From: Hyphomonas chukchiensis
Lineage (GTDB): Bacteria; Pseudomonadota; Alphaproteobacteria; Caulobacterales; Hyphomonadaceae
Direction: 5' to 3'
DNA length: 64,000 bases
Assembly (NCBI RefSeq): GCF_000682695.1
Contig: NZ_AWFG01000063.1
Location: forward strand, 124,001-188,000
The notes beneath the pieces are model-generated. The model had not been told where the DNA came from. It did not search any database and saw only the letters and a list, made by a program, of their open reading frames with translations. Positions 11,501 to 19,572 of this stretch are shown one piece after another (the stretch's first letter is position 1; each line of letters opens with the position of its first letter). A program made the translations under genes and the position numbers.

Positions 11501-12051
11501 AGGCGGTAAGGCTCGCCAGCCGTCGGCGGGAAGATATCGATAATACCGCCCCGGATCGCGAATTCACCCTGTTCGCGCACTGTACTGGCGCGAACATAGC
11601 CATTTACCGCGAGATAGTCTGTCAGGTCCTTCTGAGCGACTGATTGGCCGATTGAAACGGAGAAGGACGCGCGCCGAAGGGTCGCGACAGGGGGCACACG
11701 CTGGACGAGCGATGTGGCCGTCGTGACAACCAGGAGGGGGCCTTGCGAGGCGTCATGGCGGGCCACCCGGGCAAGCCCTGCACAACGGCGGGCTGCGACG
11801 CTCGGAGAGGGGCTGATCCGGTCATAGGGAAGTGTGTCCCACCCAGGTATGTCGATACTGTCGAGGCGTGGCGTGATAAACTGCGCGAGGCGCCGGGCCG
11901 TATTGGCACTCTTGTCGTCGCGTGTAACGTAAAGGCCAACTCCGCCTCGTGCGACAAGGGCATTACAGAATGCGATCAGGTCCGCACCGAAGGGTGCGCC
12001 TGCAAAGCTGGCGGGGCCGCTCAAGGACTTTAGAAGGTCGGCGGGTGTCAT
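8590..12051 (-). CDS. mfd: Transcription-repair coupling factor
   Basis: ATP-dependent translocase that removes stalled RNA polymerase from DNA lesions and recruits UvrA. The 1153-residue length is standard. The order is: UvrB-like N-terminal region (SLSGPASFAGAPFGADLIAF, VLQR-type segment); RNA polymerase interaction domain near DLVVHVDHGVGRYVGL; RecG-type helicase core with Walker A GDVGFGKTEVALRAA and box II DEEQRFGVKHKE; then LSATPIPRTLQMAL and a C-terminal TRCF domain. It follows sdhE by 47 bases on the same strand, so the two may be co-transcribed. Its stop codon overlaps the convergent PopA-like gene. Confidence 0.98.
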   Translation of the reverse strand: MTPADLLKSLSGPASFAGAPFGADLIAFCNALVARGGVGLYVTRDDKSANTARRLAQFITPRLDSIDIPGWDTLPYDRISPSPSVAARRCAGLARVARHDASQGPLLVVTTATSLVQRVPPVATLRRASFSVSIGQSVAQKDLTDYLAVNGYVRASTVREQGEFAIRGGIIDIFPPTAGEPYRLDFFGDTLETLRTFDTETQRSTGDARSVAFAPVSEVLFDDTILSGFRERYLATFGPPSGDQMYESARASIRRQGVEAWLPLFHDHLETLFDYVGDKALIGLGHLAPESAFERLTQALDYYNARLDAAGGDAHSARVLAPPTLYVEPDEIDQLLATHAVVKFSPAEASGGAYDMGARIGRDFAPERLRSDENIFEAAIAHARALYASGKPVAFAAWSAGSADRLINVMADHGLPDLAQVHSLEAARKTDFTVVEIPLESGFVTPDIAVISEADILGDRLAAPRRRRKTASFITDATALSPDDLVVHVDHGVGRYVGLKTLELTGAPHDCLQLEYAGGDMIFLPVENIDLISRYGSEESESQLDRLGGAGWQTRKAKAKKRILEMAAELMAVAAERALKRAEALSAGQGMYEEFAARFPYEETDDQLNAIEDVLGDLASGRPMDRLICGDVGFGKTEVALRAAFMAAMSGKQVAVIAPTTLLARQHFKTFSERFAGWPLKVRHLSRLVGQRESVETRDGLADGSVDVVVGTHALLAKGMDFKRLGLLIVDEEQRFGVKHKERLKELKADVHVLTLSATPIPRTLQMALTGIRDLSIIATPPVDRLSVRTYITEEDTVTLREALLREKYRGGQAFFVAPRIQDLDKLEQFLSTQVPEVSFVVAHGQMAAGELEDIMNAFYEGKYDVLLSTTIVESGLDIPRANTLIIHRADMFGLAQLYQLRGRVGRSKLRAYAYFTTPRDRVVTEMAEKRLRILQSLDSLGAGFQLASHDLDMRGSGNLLGDQQSGQVREVGVELYQSMLEDAVKALQAGARGEDDVVDDWSPQINLGVAVLIPEDYVEDLTIRLSLYRRLADISTAEERESFAAELIDRFGPLPEPTRQLLEVTAIKVQCKALGISKLDSGIKGGVFAFRPDTIMDPARLMELVRTRPNVLKLRPDSKLVHSGLGGEPERRLVAVKAFLKELEAVVGRVSA

Positions 12052-12098
12052 CCTGATCTTTTGCAGAGAATTTGATTGAAGCGCCTGGACTGACTCGC

Positions 12099-12359
12099 TC
12101 AGCCAGCCTGCGGGGCGTAGCGGAAAGCGATGAGCTGGTCCAGCACCGGCCCCTTGTGATTGTCAGGCACTTCCTGTTGGCCAATGAGCCACGCATAGAC
12201 TTCCCAATCGGGCACATCCAGCAGACGCGCAAACTCGTCCAGCTCGGCCTCATTGAAATCCGGAAGGAATTTATCCGCGAAGGATCCCATATAGAGATCC
12301 ATCTCGCGGAAACCGCGCCGCCAGGCTCGGAACGTGAGTTTTCGGCGTCTTGTTTCCAT
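12099..12359 (-). CDS. sdhE: Succinate dehydrogenase flavinylation factor SdhE (CptB/YgfY)
   Basis: 86-residue cytoplasmic factor that promotes covalent FAD attachment to SdhA. The family motif RGxxE is present as RRGFREMD (residues 14-21), with MGSFADKFL and LLDVPDWEVYAWLIG completing the short five-helix domain. The start METRRRKLTF at 12359 gives normal family length; longer readings are not family-like. It lies 47 bases upstream of mfd and is divergent from recG, 99 bases apart. The sdhE-mfd-recG neighbourhood is common in alphaproteobacteria. Confidence 0.92.
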   Translation of the reverse strand: METRRRKLTFRAWRRGFREMDLYMGSFADKFLPDFNEAELDEFARLLDVPDWEVYAWLIGQQEVPDNHKGPVLDQLIAFRYAPQAG

Positions 12360-12458
12360 GAATAGCTCCAGACCTGTCTGCTCTGCAGGATATAGGCTGC
12401 GCGCGGGACAGGTAAACCACGCATTGTGTGCGCGGGCGGGCGCGCCTAGAGTTTTGGG

Positions 12459-14531
12459 ATGCGAGACGAGCGACTTTTTCCTATGTTTGCAGGGCTGGAA
12501 ACGCTGTCCGGAGTGGGTCCGAAGCTGAAGCCGCTGCTGGAGCGACTGGTGGATGGCGACACACTCTGGGATCTGTTGCTGCATTTACCCGAGCGCTGGG
12601 TCGACCGGCGCGTCCGCGAGGGCTTTGATCAGGTCGTCTTTGGTGAGGTCGCGACGGTAAGCGGCGAGGTCCACGCCTATCAGGCACCCTATTCTGACAA
12701 GGCGCCTCACAGGATACAGCTGTTCGACGGAACAGGCTTCCTGACGCTGGCCTTCTTCCGTGCCGATGGAAGATGGCTTCAGGGGCAGTTCCCGATCGGC
12801 TCGACGCGTATAGTTTCTGGCCGTGTCGATGACTTCAATGGCGAACGCCAGATGACCCATCCCGACTATATCGTGGACCCTAAGCGGGGCGATCCGCCAC
12901 CGGAGGTCGAACCGATCTATGGGCTGACGGCCGGACTCACCAACAAGCGTGTGCATACGCTCGCCGTACAGGCACTGGAAAGCATTCCGGATGACTTGCC
13001 TGAATGGGGTGACCCGCACCTCGTGGCACAAAAAGGCTGGCCGAGCTTTCGCAGCGCTCTGAGCGGGCTGCATGCCCCCGTGCGCTACGACGAAGCCGCA
13101 TTTGAAGCAGCGCGGACCCGGCTCGCCTATGATGAAGCCATTGCACGGGAATCCGCCTTTGCACTGGCACGCGCCAGCCGAAAGCGCCGGAAAGCGCCGC
13201 CGATACCTAAAGCTCCCGTGGAACAGTCGCGGCTGGCGCGGTCCCTGCCCTATCAGCAGACAGGCGCGCAGGTGCGCGCTGTGGCAGAGATCAGTGAGGA
13301 CATGTCGAGCCAGTCGCCCATGCGACGCATGCTTCAAGGCGATGTGGGCGCTGGCAAGACTCTCGTGGGAGCAATGGCGGCGGTCCAGGCCGTCTCCGGA
13401 GGCTTCCAGTCTGCTTTCATGGCGCCAACCGAAGTGCTCGCTCGCCAGCAATACGAGACGCTGGATGGGCTTCTCGCGCCACTCGGCTATTCCGTCGCCT
13501 CGCTCACCGGTCGCGACAAGGGAGCCGCGCGTGAGGGCACGCTCATGGGCATCGCGGACGGCTCAATCCAGATTGTCACCGGTACCCATGCCCTGTTTCA
13601 AGAGTCAGTATCATTTCGCAATCTGGGGCTGATCATCGTCGATGAGCAGCACAGGTTCGGTGTGCAGGATCGCATGCGCCTCGTCAGCAAGGGCATATCT
13701 CCGCACATGCTTGTCATGAGCGCCACACCCATCCCACGCACCATGGCCCAAGCCGTTCATGGCGACCTTGACGTAACCATCCTCGATGAGAAGCCGGCAG
13801 GCCGTAAACCGGTTGAAACGCGTGCCATACCTGACACACGAATGGACGAGGTTATCGACGCTGTCGGACGCGCCATCCGGCGCGGCGAGCGGGCATTTTG
13901 GGTCTGCCCAAAGGTGGATGTCGATGACGATGATTCGACCGCCGTGGGGCGACATGCCGCGCTGAAGGACCAGCTGGGCGTGCCGGTTGGGCTGGTTCAT
14001 GGGCGGTTGAAACCGACCGAAAAGGACGCTGCGCTTGAAGATTTCCGGACGGGCCGCACCCGTATCCTGGTTGCCACCACCGTGATTGAAGTCGGCGTCG
14101 ATGTGCCCGAAGCCACGATCATGGTCATCGAGCGCGCCGAGGGATTTGGCCTGGCCCAATTGCACCAGCTGCGCGGTCGTGTCGGGCGCGGCGACAAGCC
14201 TTCCTTCTGCCTGCTACTCTATCGGCCTCCGCTGGGCGAAACAGCGCGCGAGCGACTGGAAACCCTGCGTCGTACAGAAGACGGCTTCGAAATCGCGGAG
14301 GCCGATTTCAAGCTGCGTGGCCCCGGCGACATGCTGGGCCTGCGCCAGGCAGGCGCAACTGACTACCGCGTGATTGACCTGTCACGCCACGCAGATCTGC
14401 TCGCCATTGCCAAGAAAGACGCAACGGCTGTCGTTGAGTCTGACCCAGACCTTGCCGGACCCCGGGGGCAATCCCTGAGGCTCGTGCGGGAACTTCTGAC
14501 CCCCAAGATCGAAACGGGCAGCGGCAGCTAG
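12459..14531 (+). CDS. recG: ATP-dependent DNA helicase RecG
   Basis: Branch-migration helicase that regresses stalled forks and processes Holliday-type junctions. 690 residues. It has an N-terminal wedge/OB domain (LETLSGVGPKLKPLLERL, LLLHLPERWVDRR, GEVATVSGEV). The helicase core has Walker A GDVGAGKTLVGAMAA, box II DEQHRFGVQDRM, MSATPIPRTMAQAV, and motif VI QLRGRVGRGDKPSFCLLLY. The C-terminal end KLRGPGDMLGLRQAG is typical. It is transcribed away from sdhE-mfd and ends 14 bases before the convergent DUF502 gene. Confidence 0.98.
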   Translation: MRDERLFPMFAGLETLSGVGPKLKPLLERLVDGDTLWDLLLHLPERWVDRRVREGFDQVVFGEVATVSGEVHAYQAPYSDKAPHRIQLFDGTGFLTLAFFRADGRWLQGQFPIGSTRIVSGRVDDFNGERQMTHPDYIVDPKRGDPPPEVEPIYGLTAGLTNKRVHTLAVQALESIPDDLPEWGDPHLVAQKGWPSFRSALSGLHAPVRYDEAAFEAARTRLAYDEAIARESAFALARASRKRRKAPPIPKAPVEQSRLARSLPYQQTGAQVRAVAEISEDMSSQSPMRRMLQGDVGAGKTLVGAMAAVQAVSGGFQSAFMAPTEVLARQQYETLDGLLAPLGYSVASLTGRDKGAAREGTLMGIADGSIQIVTGTHALFQESVSFRNLGLIIVDEQHRFGVQDRMRLVSKGISPHMLVMSATPIPRTMAQAVHGDLDVTILDEKPAGRKPVETRAIPDTRMDEVIDAVGRAIRRGERAFWVCPKVDVDDDDSTAVGRHAALKDQLGVPVGLVHGRLKPTEKDAALEDFRTGRTRILVATTVIEVGVDVPEATIMVIERAEGFGLAQLHQLRGRVGRGDKPSFCLLLYRPPLGETARERLETLRRTEDGFEIAEADFKLRGPGDMLGLRQAGATDYRVIDLSRHADLLAIAKKDATAVVESDPDLAGPRGQSLRLVRELLTPKIETGSGS

Positions 14532-14545
14532 TCCCCGTTCCAACC

Positions 14546-15262
14546 CTATGGAAGGATCTTCTTGGGGGCTTTCGAGTCCGCTTTGGGGGCGGGTGGAAAT
14601 TCGGGAACAACAAGTCCTGCGGACAGGATCATCTTTGCGCCCTCCTCTACGGTCATTTTCAGCCGGATGACTTCCTTCGCATCGACATACATCAGGAAGC
14701 CCGAAGTCGGGTTCGGCGTCGTCGGCACGAAAACGCCCAAATACTCCCCGCCAAGCGTCGCGCCGATTTCGCCCTTGGCGGGTGAGGAAACGAAGCCGAG
14801 GCACCAGGTTCCTGTCTTCGGATACTCGATCAGCACCACTTCGCTGAACTGGTCTGTATTGTCTTTCGCGAATACCTCAACCAGCTGCTTGAAAGCGGAG
14901 TAGAGCGAACGGACGATCGGCACCTGGCTGAGAATACGGTCACCCACACCTATGACGGACCGGCCGATCAGGTTCGTTGCGATACCACCGAGAATGGTCA
15001 GGAAAACGACCAGCACGATCAATCCGAACCCTGGAACCGCGTATTTAAGATAGGTCTCCGGGTTCAGCGCAGCCGGAATCAGCGGCACGACGCGCTTATC
15101 GATCTCGCCGATGAGGAACTGGAGAATCAGGAAGGTCACGGCGATCGGCGCAGCGATCACCATGCCCGCGAAAAAGCGCCCCCTGAGCCACGCAAAGAGA
15201 CTTTGCGTGGGGGCCTTGTCGGGCGGCGGCAAGCCACCCTCGGGGTCGTTCCTTCGAGCCAT
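14546..15262 (-). CDS. DUF502 family inner-membrane protein
   Basis: 238-residue membrane protein. Two hydrophobic segments are visible, FFAGMVIAAPIAVTFLILQFLI and AVPGFGLIVLVVFLTILGGIATNLIG, followed by a soluble domain with the DUF502 signatures GDRILSQVPIVRSLYSAFKQLVEVF, VLIEYPKTGTWCLGFVSS and VFVPTTPNPTSGFLMYV. Its function is not established. The ATG at 15262 has a GGAG seven bases upstream; a reading nine codons longer lacks one. It is divergent from the phosphotransferase pair, 82 bases apart, and convergent with recG. Confidence 0.9.
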   Translation of the reverse strand: MARRNDPEGGLPPPDKAPTQSLFAWLRGRFFAGMVIAAPIAVTFLILQFLIGEIDKRVVPLIPAALNPETYLKYAVPGFGLIVLVVFLTILGGIATNLIGRSVIGVGDRILSQVPIVRSLYSAFKQLVEVFAKDNTDQFSEVVLIEYPKTGTWCLGFVSSPAKGEIGATLGGEYLGVFVPTTPNPTSGFLMYVDAKEVIRLKMTVEEGAKMILSAGLVVPEFPPAPKADSKAPKKILP

Positions 15263-15344
15263 GAGGCATCTCCGATAGGCAATTCTCAAGGTTACTCTGG
15301 GTCAGACCTTGGCGATTCACTTGTTCCGCGTAATTGTGGCCAAG

Positions 15345-16346
15345 ATGGGAAGTAATGAACAGATTGAAAGAGCTTTGGAAAGCTGGGCCCGCCGCGATTT
15401 TGGTGACGCGGCCCATATAGCTGACTTGAAGCGCTTGTCCGGCGGCGCAAGTCAGGAGACTTGGGCTTTTGAAGTGGTCGTGGCTGGCAAAACCAGACGC
15501 CTGATTTTACGCAGGGCACCCGGCGGCGAAGCCGTAGCCCGGTCTTCTGAGGCCATAACCTTGCGCATGGAATCCATGCTGCTGGCGTGCGCAGACGCCG
15601 CTGGCGTACCCGTGCCCGGTGTCCTTGGCGTCTTTGAGCCAGGCAGTGATCTGGGCGAATCATTCATCATGCGCCGCATCGATGGTGAAACCATCGGCCG
15701 AAAGCTTCTACGCGACGCAGCCTATGAAACCGCCCGGACACGCCTCTCTGAACAATGCGGCGCAGCGCTTGCCGGCATTCATGCAATCGACATGGAGAAA
15801 CTGCCAGACCTGCCGCGTAGCGATGGCATGGATCAGATCCGCAAATATGAGACGATCTATCGAAACTTTGACCTGCCAAGGCCCGTGTTCGAGCTGGCTT
15901 TCGCTTGGCTCAAGGAACACCAGCCATCGCCCCAACCAGCAGTGCTGGTCCACGGCGATTTCCGGCTGGGGAACCTGATTGTCGATGAGCAAGGGCTTGC
16001 CTCCGTGCTTGACTGGGAACTGGCGCACATAGGGGATCCTCGAGAGGACATTGCCTGGATATGCGTGAATTCATGGCGCTTCGGCCAGATCGAAAACCGC
16101 GTGGGTGGCTTCGGCCAGCTGGACGTATTGCTTGAGGCGTACGCGAAAGCCGGCGGCACCCGGTTCGAGCCGCATGACATTGACTGGTGGGAAATGCTGG
16201 GCAGCCTCAAATGGGGTATCATGTGCATGATCATGTACGAGGCCTACCGCTCAGGGGGTGACCCGAGCGTGGAACGCGCCGCTATTGGACGGCGAGTCTC
16301 GGAAACTGAGATTGACCTCTTAAACCTTCTTGAAGGAGCTGTTTGA
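15345..16346 (+). CDS. APH-family acyl-CoA kinase (ACAD10/LvaA-like phosphotransferase)
   Basis: 333-residue kinase of the aminoglycoside-phosphotransferase fold. The Brenner-type catalytic motif is intact as VLVHGDFRLGNLIVDE, followed by the Mg motif VLDWELAHIGDPREDIAW. The beginning LSGGASQETWAFEV is the nucleotide-binding part. Proteins of this subgroup resemble the kinase half of mammalian ACAD10 and Pseudomonas LvaA, which phosphorylate 4-hydroxyacyl-CoAs. It is followed by a DUF6285 gene with one base between stop and start, and no acyl-CoA dehydrogenase is adjacent. The start at 15345 is chosen over an upstream TTG. Substrate is inferred, not shown. Confidence 0.85.
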   Translation: MGSNEQIERALESWARRDFGDAAHIADLKRLSGGASQETWAFEVVVAGKTRRLILRRAPGGEAVARSSEAITLRMESMLLACADAAGVPVPGVLGVFEPGSDLGESFIMRRIDGETIGRKLLRDAAYETARTRLSEQCGAALAGIHAIDMEKLPDLPRSDGMDQIRKYETIYRNFDLPRPVFELAFAWLKEHQPSPQPAVLVHGDFRLGNLIVDEQGLASVLDWELAHIGDPREDIAWICVNSWRFGQIENRVGGFGQLDVLLEAYAKAGGTRFEPHDIDWWEMLGSLKWGIMCMIMYEAYRSGGDPSVERAAIGRRVSETEIDLLNLLEGAV

Positions 16347-16347
16347 G

Positions 16348-16731
16348 ATGCATGATGCGCCCTCCCCCAGCGAATTGGTCGCCGCCGTAAAGTCATTTAT
16401 CGACGATGCGGCCGCCCCCCAATTGACAGGTCACGCGGCCTTTCATGCAAGGGTCGCCTCCAACGTACTTGCAACGCTTCTAAGAGAGCTCGAACAGAGG
16501 CCCGCAGCTGAAGCGTCTGAAGCCGAGCGCCTCCGGAGCCTGCTGGACGCTCCGGAAAATGCTGATCTCGCTGCGATGAACAGGGAGCTTTGCACCCGCA
16601 TAAGGGATGGGCAATTCGATGCTGCGACGCCAGGGTTGTTCAAGCATCTAAAAACAACCACAATCTCCCAGTTGGCTATAGATCAACCAAACTATTCCGG
16701 ACTCAAGGCGGCGCTTTCCGAACCCCGCTGA
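16348..16731 (+). CDS. DUF6285 small protein, likely partner of the upstream kinase (LvaB-like)
   Basis: 127-residue, mostly helical protein. Visible segments are LVAAVKSFIDDAAAPQLTGHAAFHARVASNVLATLLREL and LCTRIRDGQFD, which fit the DUF6285 family found next to APH-type acyl-CoA kinases. In the Pseudomonas lva operon a small protein of this kind is needed with LvaA for 4-hydroxyacyl-CoA phosphorylation; a similar role here is inference. The chosen ATG has GGAG nine bases upstream inside the end of the kinase gene, indicating translational coupling. Confidence 0.75.
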   Translation: MHDAPSPSELVAAVKSFIDDAAAPQLTGHAAFHARVASNVLATLLRELEQRPAAEASEAERLRSLLDAPENADLAAMNRELCTRIRDGQFDAATPGLFKHLKTTTISQLAIDQPNYSGLKAALSEPR

Positions 16732-16758
16732 CCGTCTCGCGACAGGCAGGGAACCAAC

Positions 16759-17592
16759 ATGAAACGCACGCTTCTTATCGTCGGAATCATTGTTGTAGTT
16801 GGTGTCGGACTAGGGCCATGGGCTTATAGAACCTTCCGCGATCAAGGTGATCTGATCGCCTTGCCAGCCTTCGACTATAGAACCAATGACAGCTGGGCTG
16901 CACTGCCGCCGGAAATGCCCCCCGCTGTTTGGGCGGAGGGCTGGGCCGTGGACGTGATTCTGGTCGGGCCCGATGATGGACTCGCGCCTCGGTCACAAAC
17001 CCAGATTTCCTCACAAACTGACAGAGCTGTGGAGCAATCCAAGCGGCTCTCCGAATCGCTATCGGTTATTGGCCCGGTCTACGCCCCGCTCTATCGCGAA
17101 GCTAACGCCGCAACAGACCTCTCTGCAGCCTTGAAGTCCTATCTCGACGATCACAATCGTGGCCGCGCCTTCGTGATCGCAACCGATCACCCCCTGCCCC
17201 CGGAAATGCTCGCTCCCATCCTTGACGACGAAAGTCTGAGAGAAAGGTTTGGAGGTTTCCTTCGCCTGACACGTGCCCGTGGCGATGACGCCCTATTCTC
17301 GTCCATCGCCGGTCCGGAGAATACAGCCAGCAACTTCCTGGCCTATTGCCCGCCACAATACGCAGAAGCTGAAACGTGCCAGCCGGTTGTCGAAATTGGA
17401 CGACAGGACGGCATGATGATCGTCTCGCAGGACGAACCAATCGCTGGCGACAACCTCACCGGCTACAAGGAATGGCTGGAAGCCAATGTCGCCAAGACAG
17501 CGGAGCCCCTCGGCGCGCTGGAAGAGGTCGAAATCATCGATATTCGCCGGCCTGGTGAAACTGACCCAAAGCCTGAGGCAAGTGAAAACTAG
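16759..17592 (+). CDS. DUF3089-like alpha/beta-hydrolase-fold protein without the nucleophile motif
   Basis: 277 residues with an N-terminal membrane anchor or signal (residues 3-22, RTLLIVGIIVVVGVGLGPWA). The segments VDVILVGP, VYAPLYREA and LKSYLDDHNRGRAFVIATDHP line up with DUF3089 proteins (VDVFYVHP, VYAPRYRQA, YYLEHYNxGRPFIIAGHSQGS). The GHSQG nucleophile elbow is replaced by ATDHPL, so ordinary serine hydrolase activity is unlikely. A later CPPQY...TC pair of cysteines suggests an exported domain. It lies 27 bases after the DUF6285 gene and meets maiA tail to tail with one base between. Function unknown. Confidence 0.6.
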   Translation: MKRTLLIVGIIVVVGVGLGPWAYRTFRDQGDLIALPAFDYRTNDSWAALPPEMPPAVWAEGWAVDVILVGPDDGLAPRSQTQISSQTDRAVEQSKRLSESLSVIGPVYAPLYREANAATDLSAALKSYLDDHNRGRAFVIATDHPLPPEMLAPILDDESLRERFGGFLRLTRARGDDALFSSIAGPENTASNFLAYCPPQYAEAETCQPVVEIGRQDGMMIVSQDEPIAGDNLTGYKEWLEANVAKTAEPLGALEEVEIIDIRRPGETDPKPEASEN

Positions 17593-17593
17593 G

Positions 17594-18235
17594 CTAGGGT
17601 TTCTGCTGGGCTTCCGGCGCGGCGCGAGCAAAGGCATCGATCACCTTGCACGCTGCATCAACCTCCCGCAGGCGCGGAAAATCTGACAGGTCCATATCGA
17701 AACGACGGGCATTGGCCACCTGAGGCACAAGGCAGATTTCCGCAATGGTTGGCGCATCGCTGAAGAGCAGTGCGGCCGGTGGCAGATCCTGCGCGATACG
17801 CTCAAGCGCCTCGAACCCGCGTCGGATCCAGTCATGATACCAACGCGTCACGGCCGCTTCGTCAGCGCCGAAATCCTTCCGCAACGTGGCCAGAACCGAC
17901 AGGTTGTTCAGCGGGTGAATATCGCAGGCAATCGTATTTGCGAAAGCACGAGCCTGAAGACGTGTCCACGCGTCCTCCGGCAACAGGGAGGGTCCCGGCA
18001 ATGACTCACTCAGCCATTCGATTATGGCGAGCGATTGGCCCGAAATGCGCCCATCCTGTTCGATTGTGGGTACGCGCATCTGCGGGTTCAGGTGCTTGTA
18101 CTTATCGGCAAACTGCTCGTCCTTGCCGGGCGCTATGTTGACCGGAATGCTATCATAGCTCGCATTCTTGAGGTTCAACGCGATGCGCACGCGATAGGCC
18201 GCCGAAGACCGCCAATAGTCATACAGTTTCAGCAT
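17594..18235 (-). CDS. maiA: Maleylacetoacetate isomerase (zeta-class glutathione transferase)
   Basis: 213-residue two-domain GST: thioredoxin-like N-terminus (MLKLYDYWRSSAAYRVRIAL, with the zeta-class SSxxxR motif at 10-15), the cis-Pro region MRVPTIEQDGRISGQSLAIIEWL, then an all-helical C-terminal domain with NTIACDIHPLNNL. The known reaction is cis-trans isomerisation of maleylacetoacetate in tyrosine/phenylalanine breakdown. It is the last gene of the arginine operon, 17 bases after astB, so co-transcription with amino-acid catabolism is likely. No homogentisate genes are adjacent. Confidence 0.88.
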   Translation of the reverse strand: MLKLYDYWRSSAAYRVRIALNLKNASYDSIPVNIAPGKDEQFADKYKHLNPQMRVPTIEQDGRISGQSLAIIEWLSESLPGPSLLPEDAWTRLQARAFANTIACDIHPLNNLSVLATLRKDFGADEAAVTRWYHDWIRRGFEALERIAQDLPPAALLFSDAPTIAEICLVPQVANARRFDMDLSDFPRLREVDAACKVIDAFARAAPEAQQKP

Positions 18236-18252
18236 TCGATCACTCCAGGGGG

Positions 18253-19572
18253 TCAGGCAAGCGACTCAAGGTCAAGAACGGCGAGCAGCTGCTCGCGTGC
18301 CGTGCGGCATTCATCGGCGAAAGCTGGATCAGCCAGATCCGCAGGCGCCAGACGATCACGATACGTCGCGCGGACCACATCCTGAAGCTCATCAATGGCT
18401 TGGTCATCAAGCAGCACGCCCTGATGGCAGGCATCAATTTCCGTTTCGGTCATGACGACACGCAGGCGAAGGCACGCGGGGCCACCGCCATTCCGCATGG
18501 ACTGACGCACGTCCACAAACTCGACATGTCCGATCGGACCATTGCCATCCACCATGCGCTCACAAAACGCACGTGTGGAATCCATCTCTTGCGCTTCAAC
18601 TGGCGCAACCAGCACGAGCCGGTCCTGACCAGGTATTTGCAAAAGTTGCGAGTTGAAAAGGTAAGACTTGATCGCATCTTCAATCGGCACGTCGGCATTC
18701 GAAACCATGACAGGTTTGAGCTCGAACAATCCGTCCGCAGCACGGCGAATGGCCTCAAGCGTACCGCTTGTGTCTTCAAACGCCAGCTCATGGAAGAAGA
18801 GCGTATCCAGCGCGCCGACACAAACGACATCATTGTGGAAAGCACCCGCATTGATCGCAGCGGCAGACTGTCGCGCCATGACCGCTCTGGTGCCATCCAG
18901 CCCATGCGACCGCGCAATGGCCTCACTGGCCAGCAGGCTTTGCCGCGCTGGAAAGCCAACCGTGCTCTCACCTGCCTGGCGCCCATATACGAACAGTTCA
19001 ACGCCCATAGCGCCGTGCTCCGCACAAAGGCGGACATGATTTGCCGCGCCTTCATCAGCAAAATCACTATGCATCGGCAGCGCCGAGTGAACCGCAAAAC
19101 ACTCCTCATTGTCGAACAAAGTGATCAGGGTGGCCGTCGTATCCGGATGTTCGATACTCCTGTGGAGCATCGTGGACAGATTGGCCGTCGTCAGGTGGAG
19201 ACGACCATCAGCTGTGTCGGCAGACGGCGAAACCGTTGCCGCATTCGCGGTCCACATATTGCTCGCTGAATAGGCCGCCTTGAGAAGATGCGGGGCGACC
19301 CGCGCAGCCGATTCGATGATTTGCGCGTCTGTGCCGTGGAATCCCGCGGATACGAGAAAATCGAAGTTCGGCCGTGGCAAGGGCGGCAACACGCCCTGTA
19401 TGAGCCCCTGCTGGAGCAAGGTTCGCATCTTCTCCAGCCCTTGCAGCGCAGCTTCACGCGGGTTCGAGACCGCACCAGCATGTGTCGCACTCGCCAGATT
19501 GCCGTCAGACAGGCCGCCATAATTGTGGGACGGGCCAATCAGGCCGTCAAAATTGACCTCATAGGCGCTCAT
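18253..19572 (-). CDS. astB: N-succinylarginine dihydrolase
   Basis: Second enzyme of the AST pathway: hydrolyses N2-succinylarginine to succinylornithine, CO2 and two ammonia. 439 residues, normal for the family. The N-terminus EVNFDGLIGPSHNYGGLSDGNLAS is the hallmark AstB start, and ANAATVSPSADTADGRLHLTTANL and CLRLRVVMTE continue the amidinotransferase-fold alignment. The start overlaps the astD stop by 4 bases (ATGA), showing tight operon organisation. Confidence 0.96.
   Translation of the reverse strand: MSAYEVNFDGLIGPSHNYGGLSDGNLASATHAGAVSNPREAALQGLEKMRTLLQQGLIQGVLPPLPRPNFDFLVSAGFHGTDAQIIESAARVAPHLLKAAYSASNMWTANAATVSPSADTADGRLHLTTANLSTMLHRSIEHPDTTATLITLFDNEECFAVHSALPMHSDFADEGAANHVRLCAEHGAMGVELFVYGRQAGESTVGFPARQSLLASEAIARSHGLDGTRAVMARQSAAAINAGAFHNDVVCVGALDTLFFHELAFEDTSGTLEAIRRAADGLFELKPVMVSNADVPIEDAIKSYLFNSQLLQIPGQDRLVLVAPVEAQEMDSTRAFCERMVDGNGPIGHVEFVDVRQSMRNGGGPACLRLRVVMTETEIDACHQGVLLDDQAIDELQDVVRATYRDRLAPADLADPAFADECRTAREQLLAVLDLESLA

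Noticed and set aside
12585-13451. Minus-strand frame of 288 codons inside recG
   Set aside because: Antisense shadow of the recG wedge and helicase regions, without any domain.
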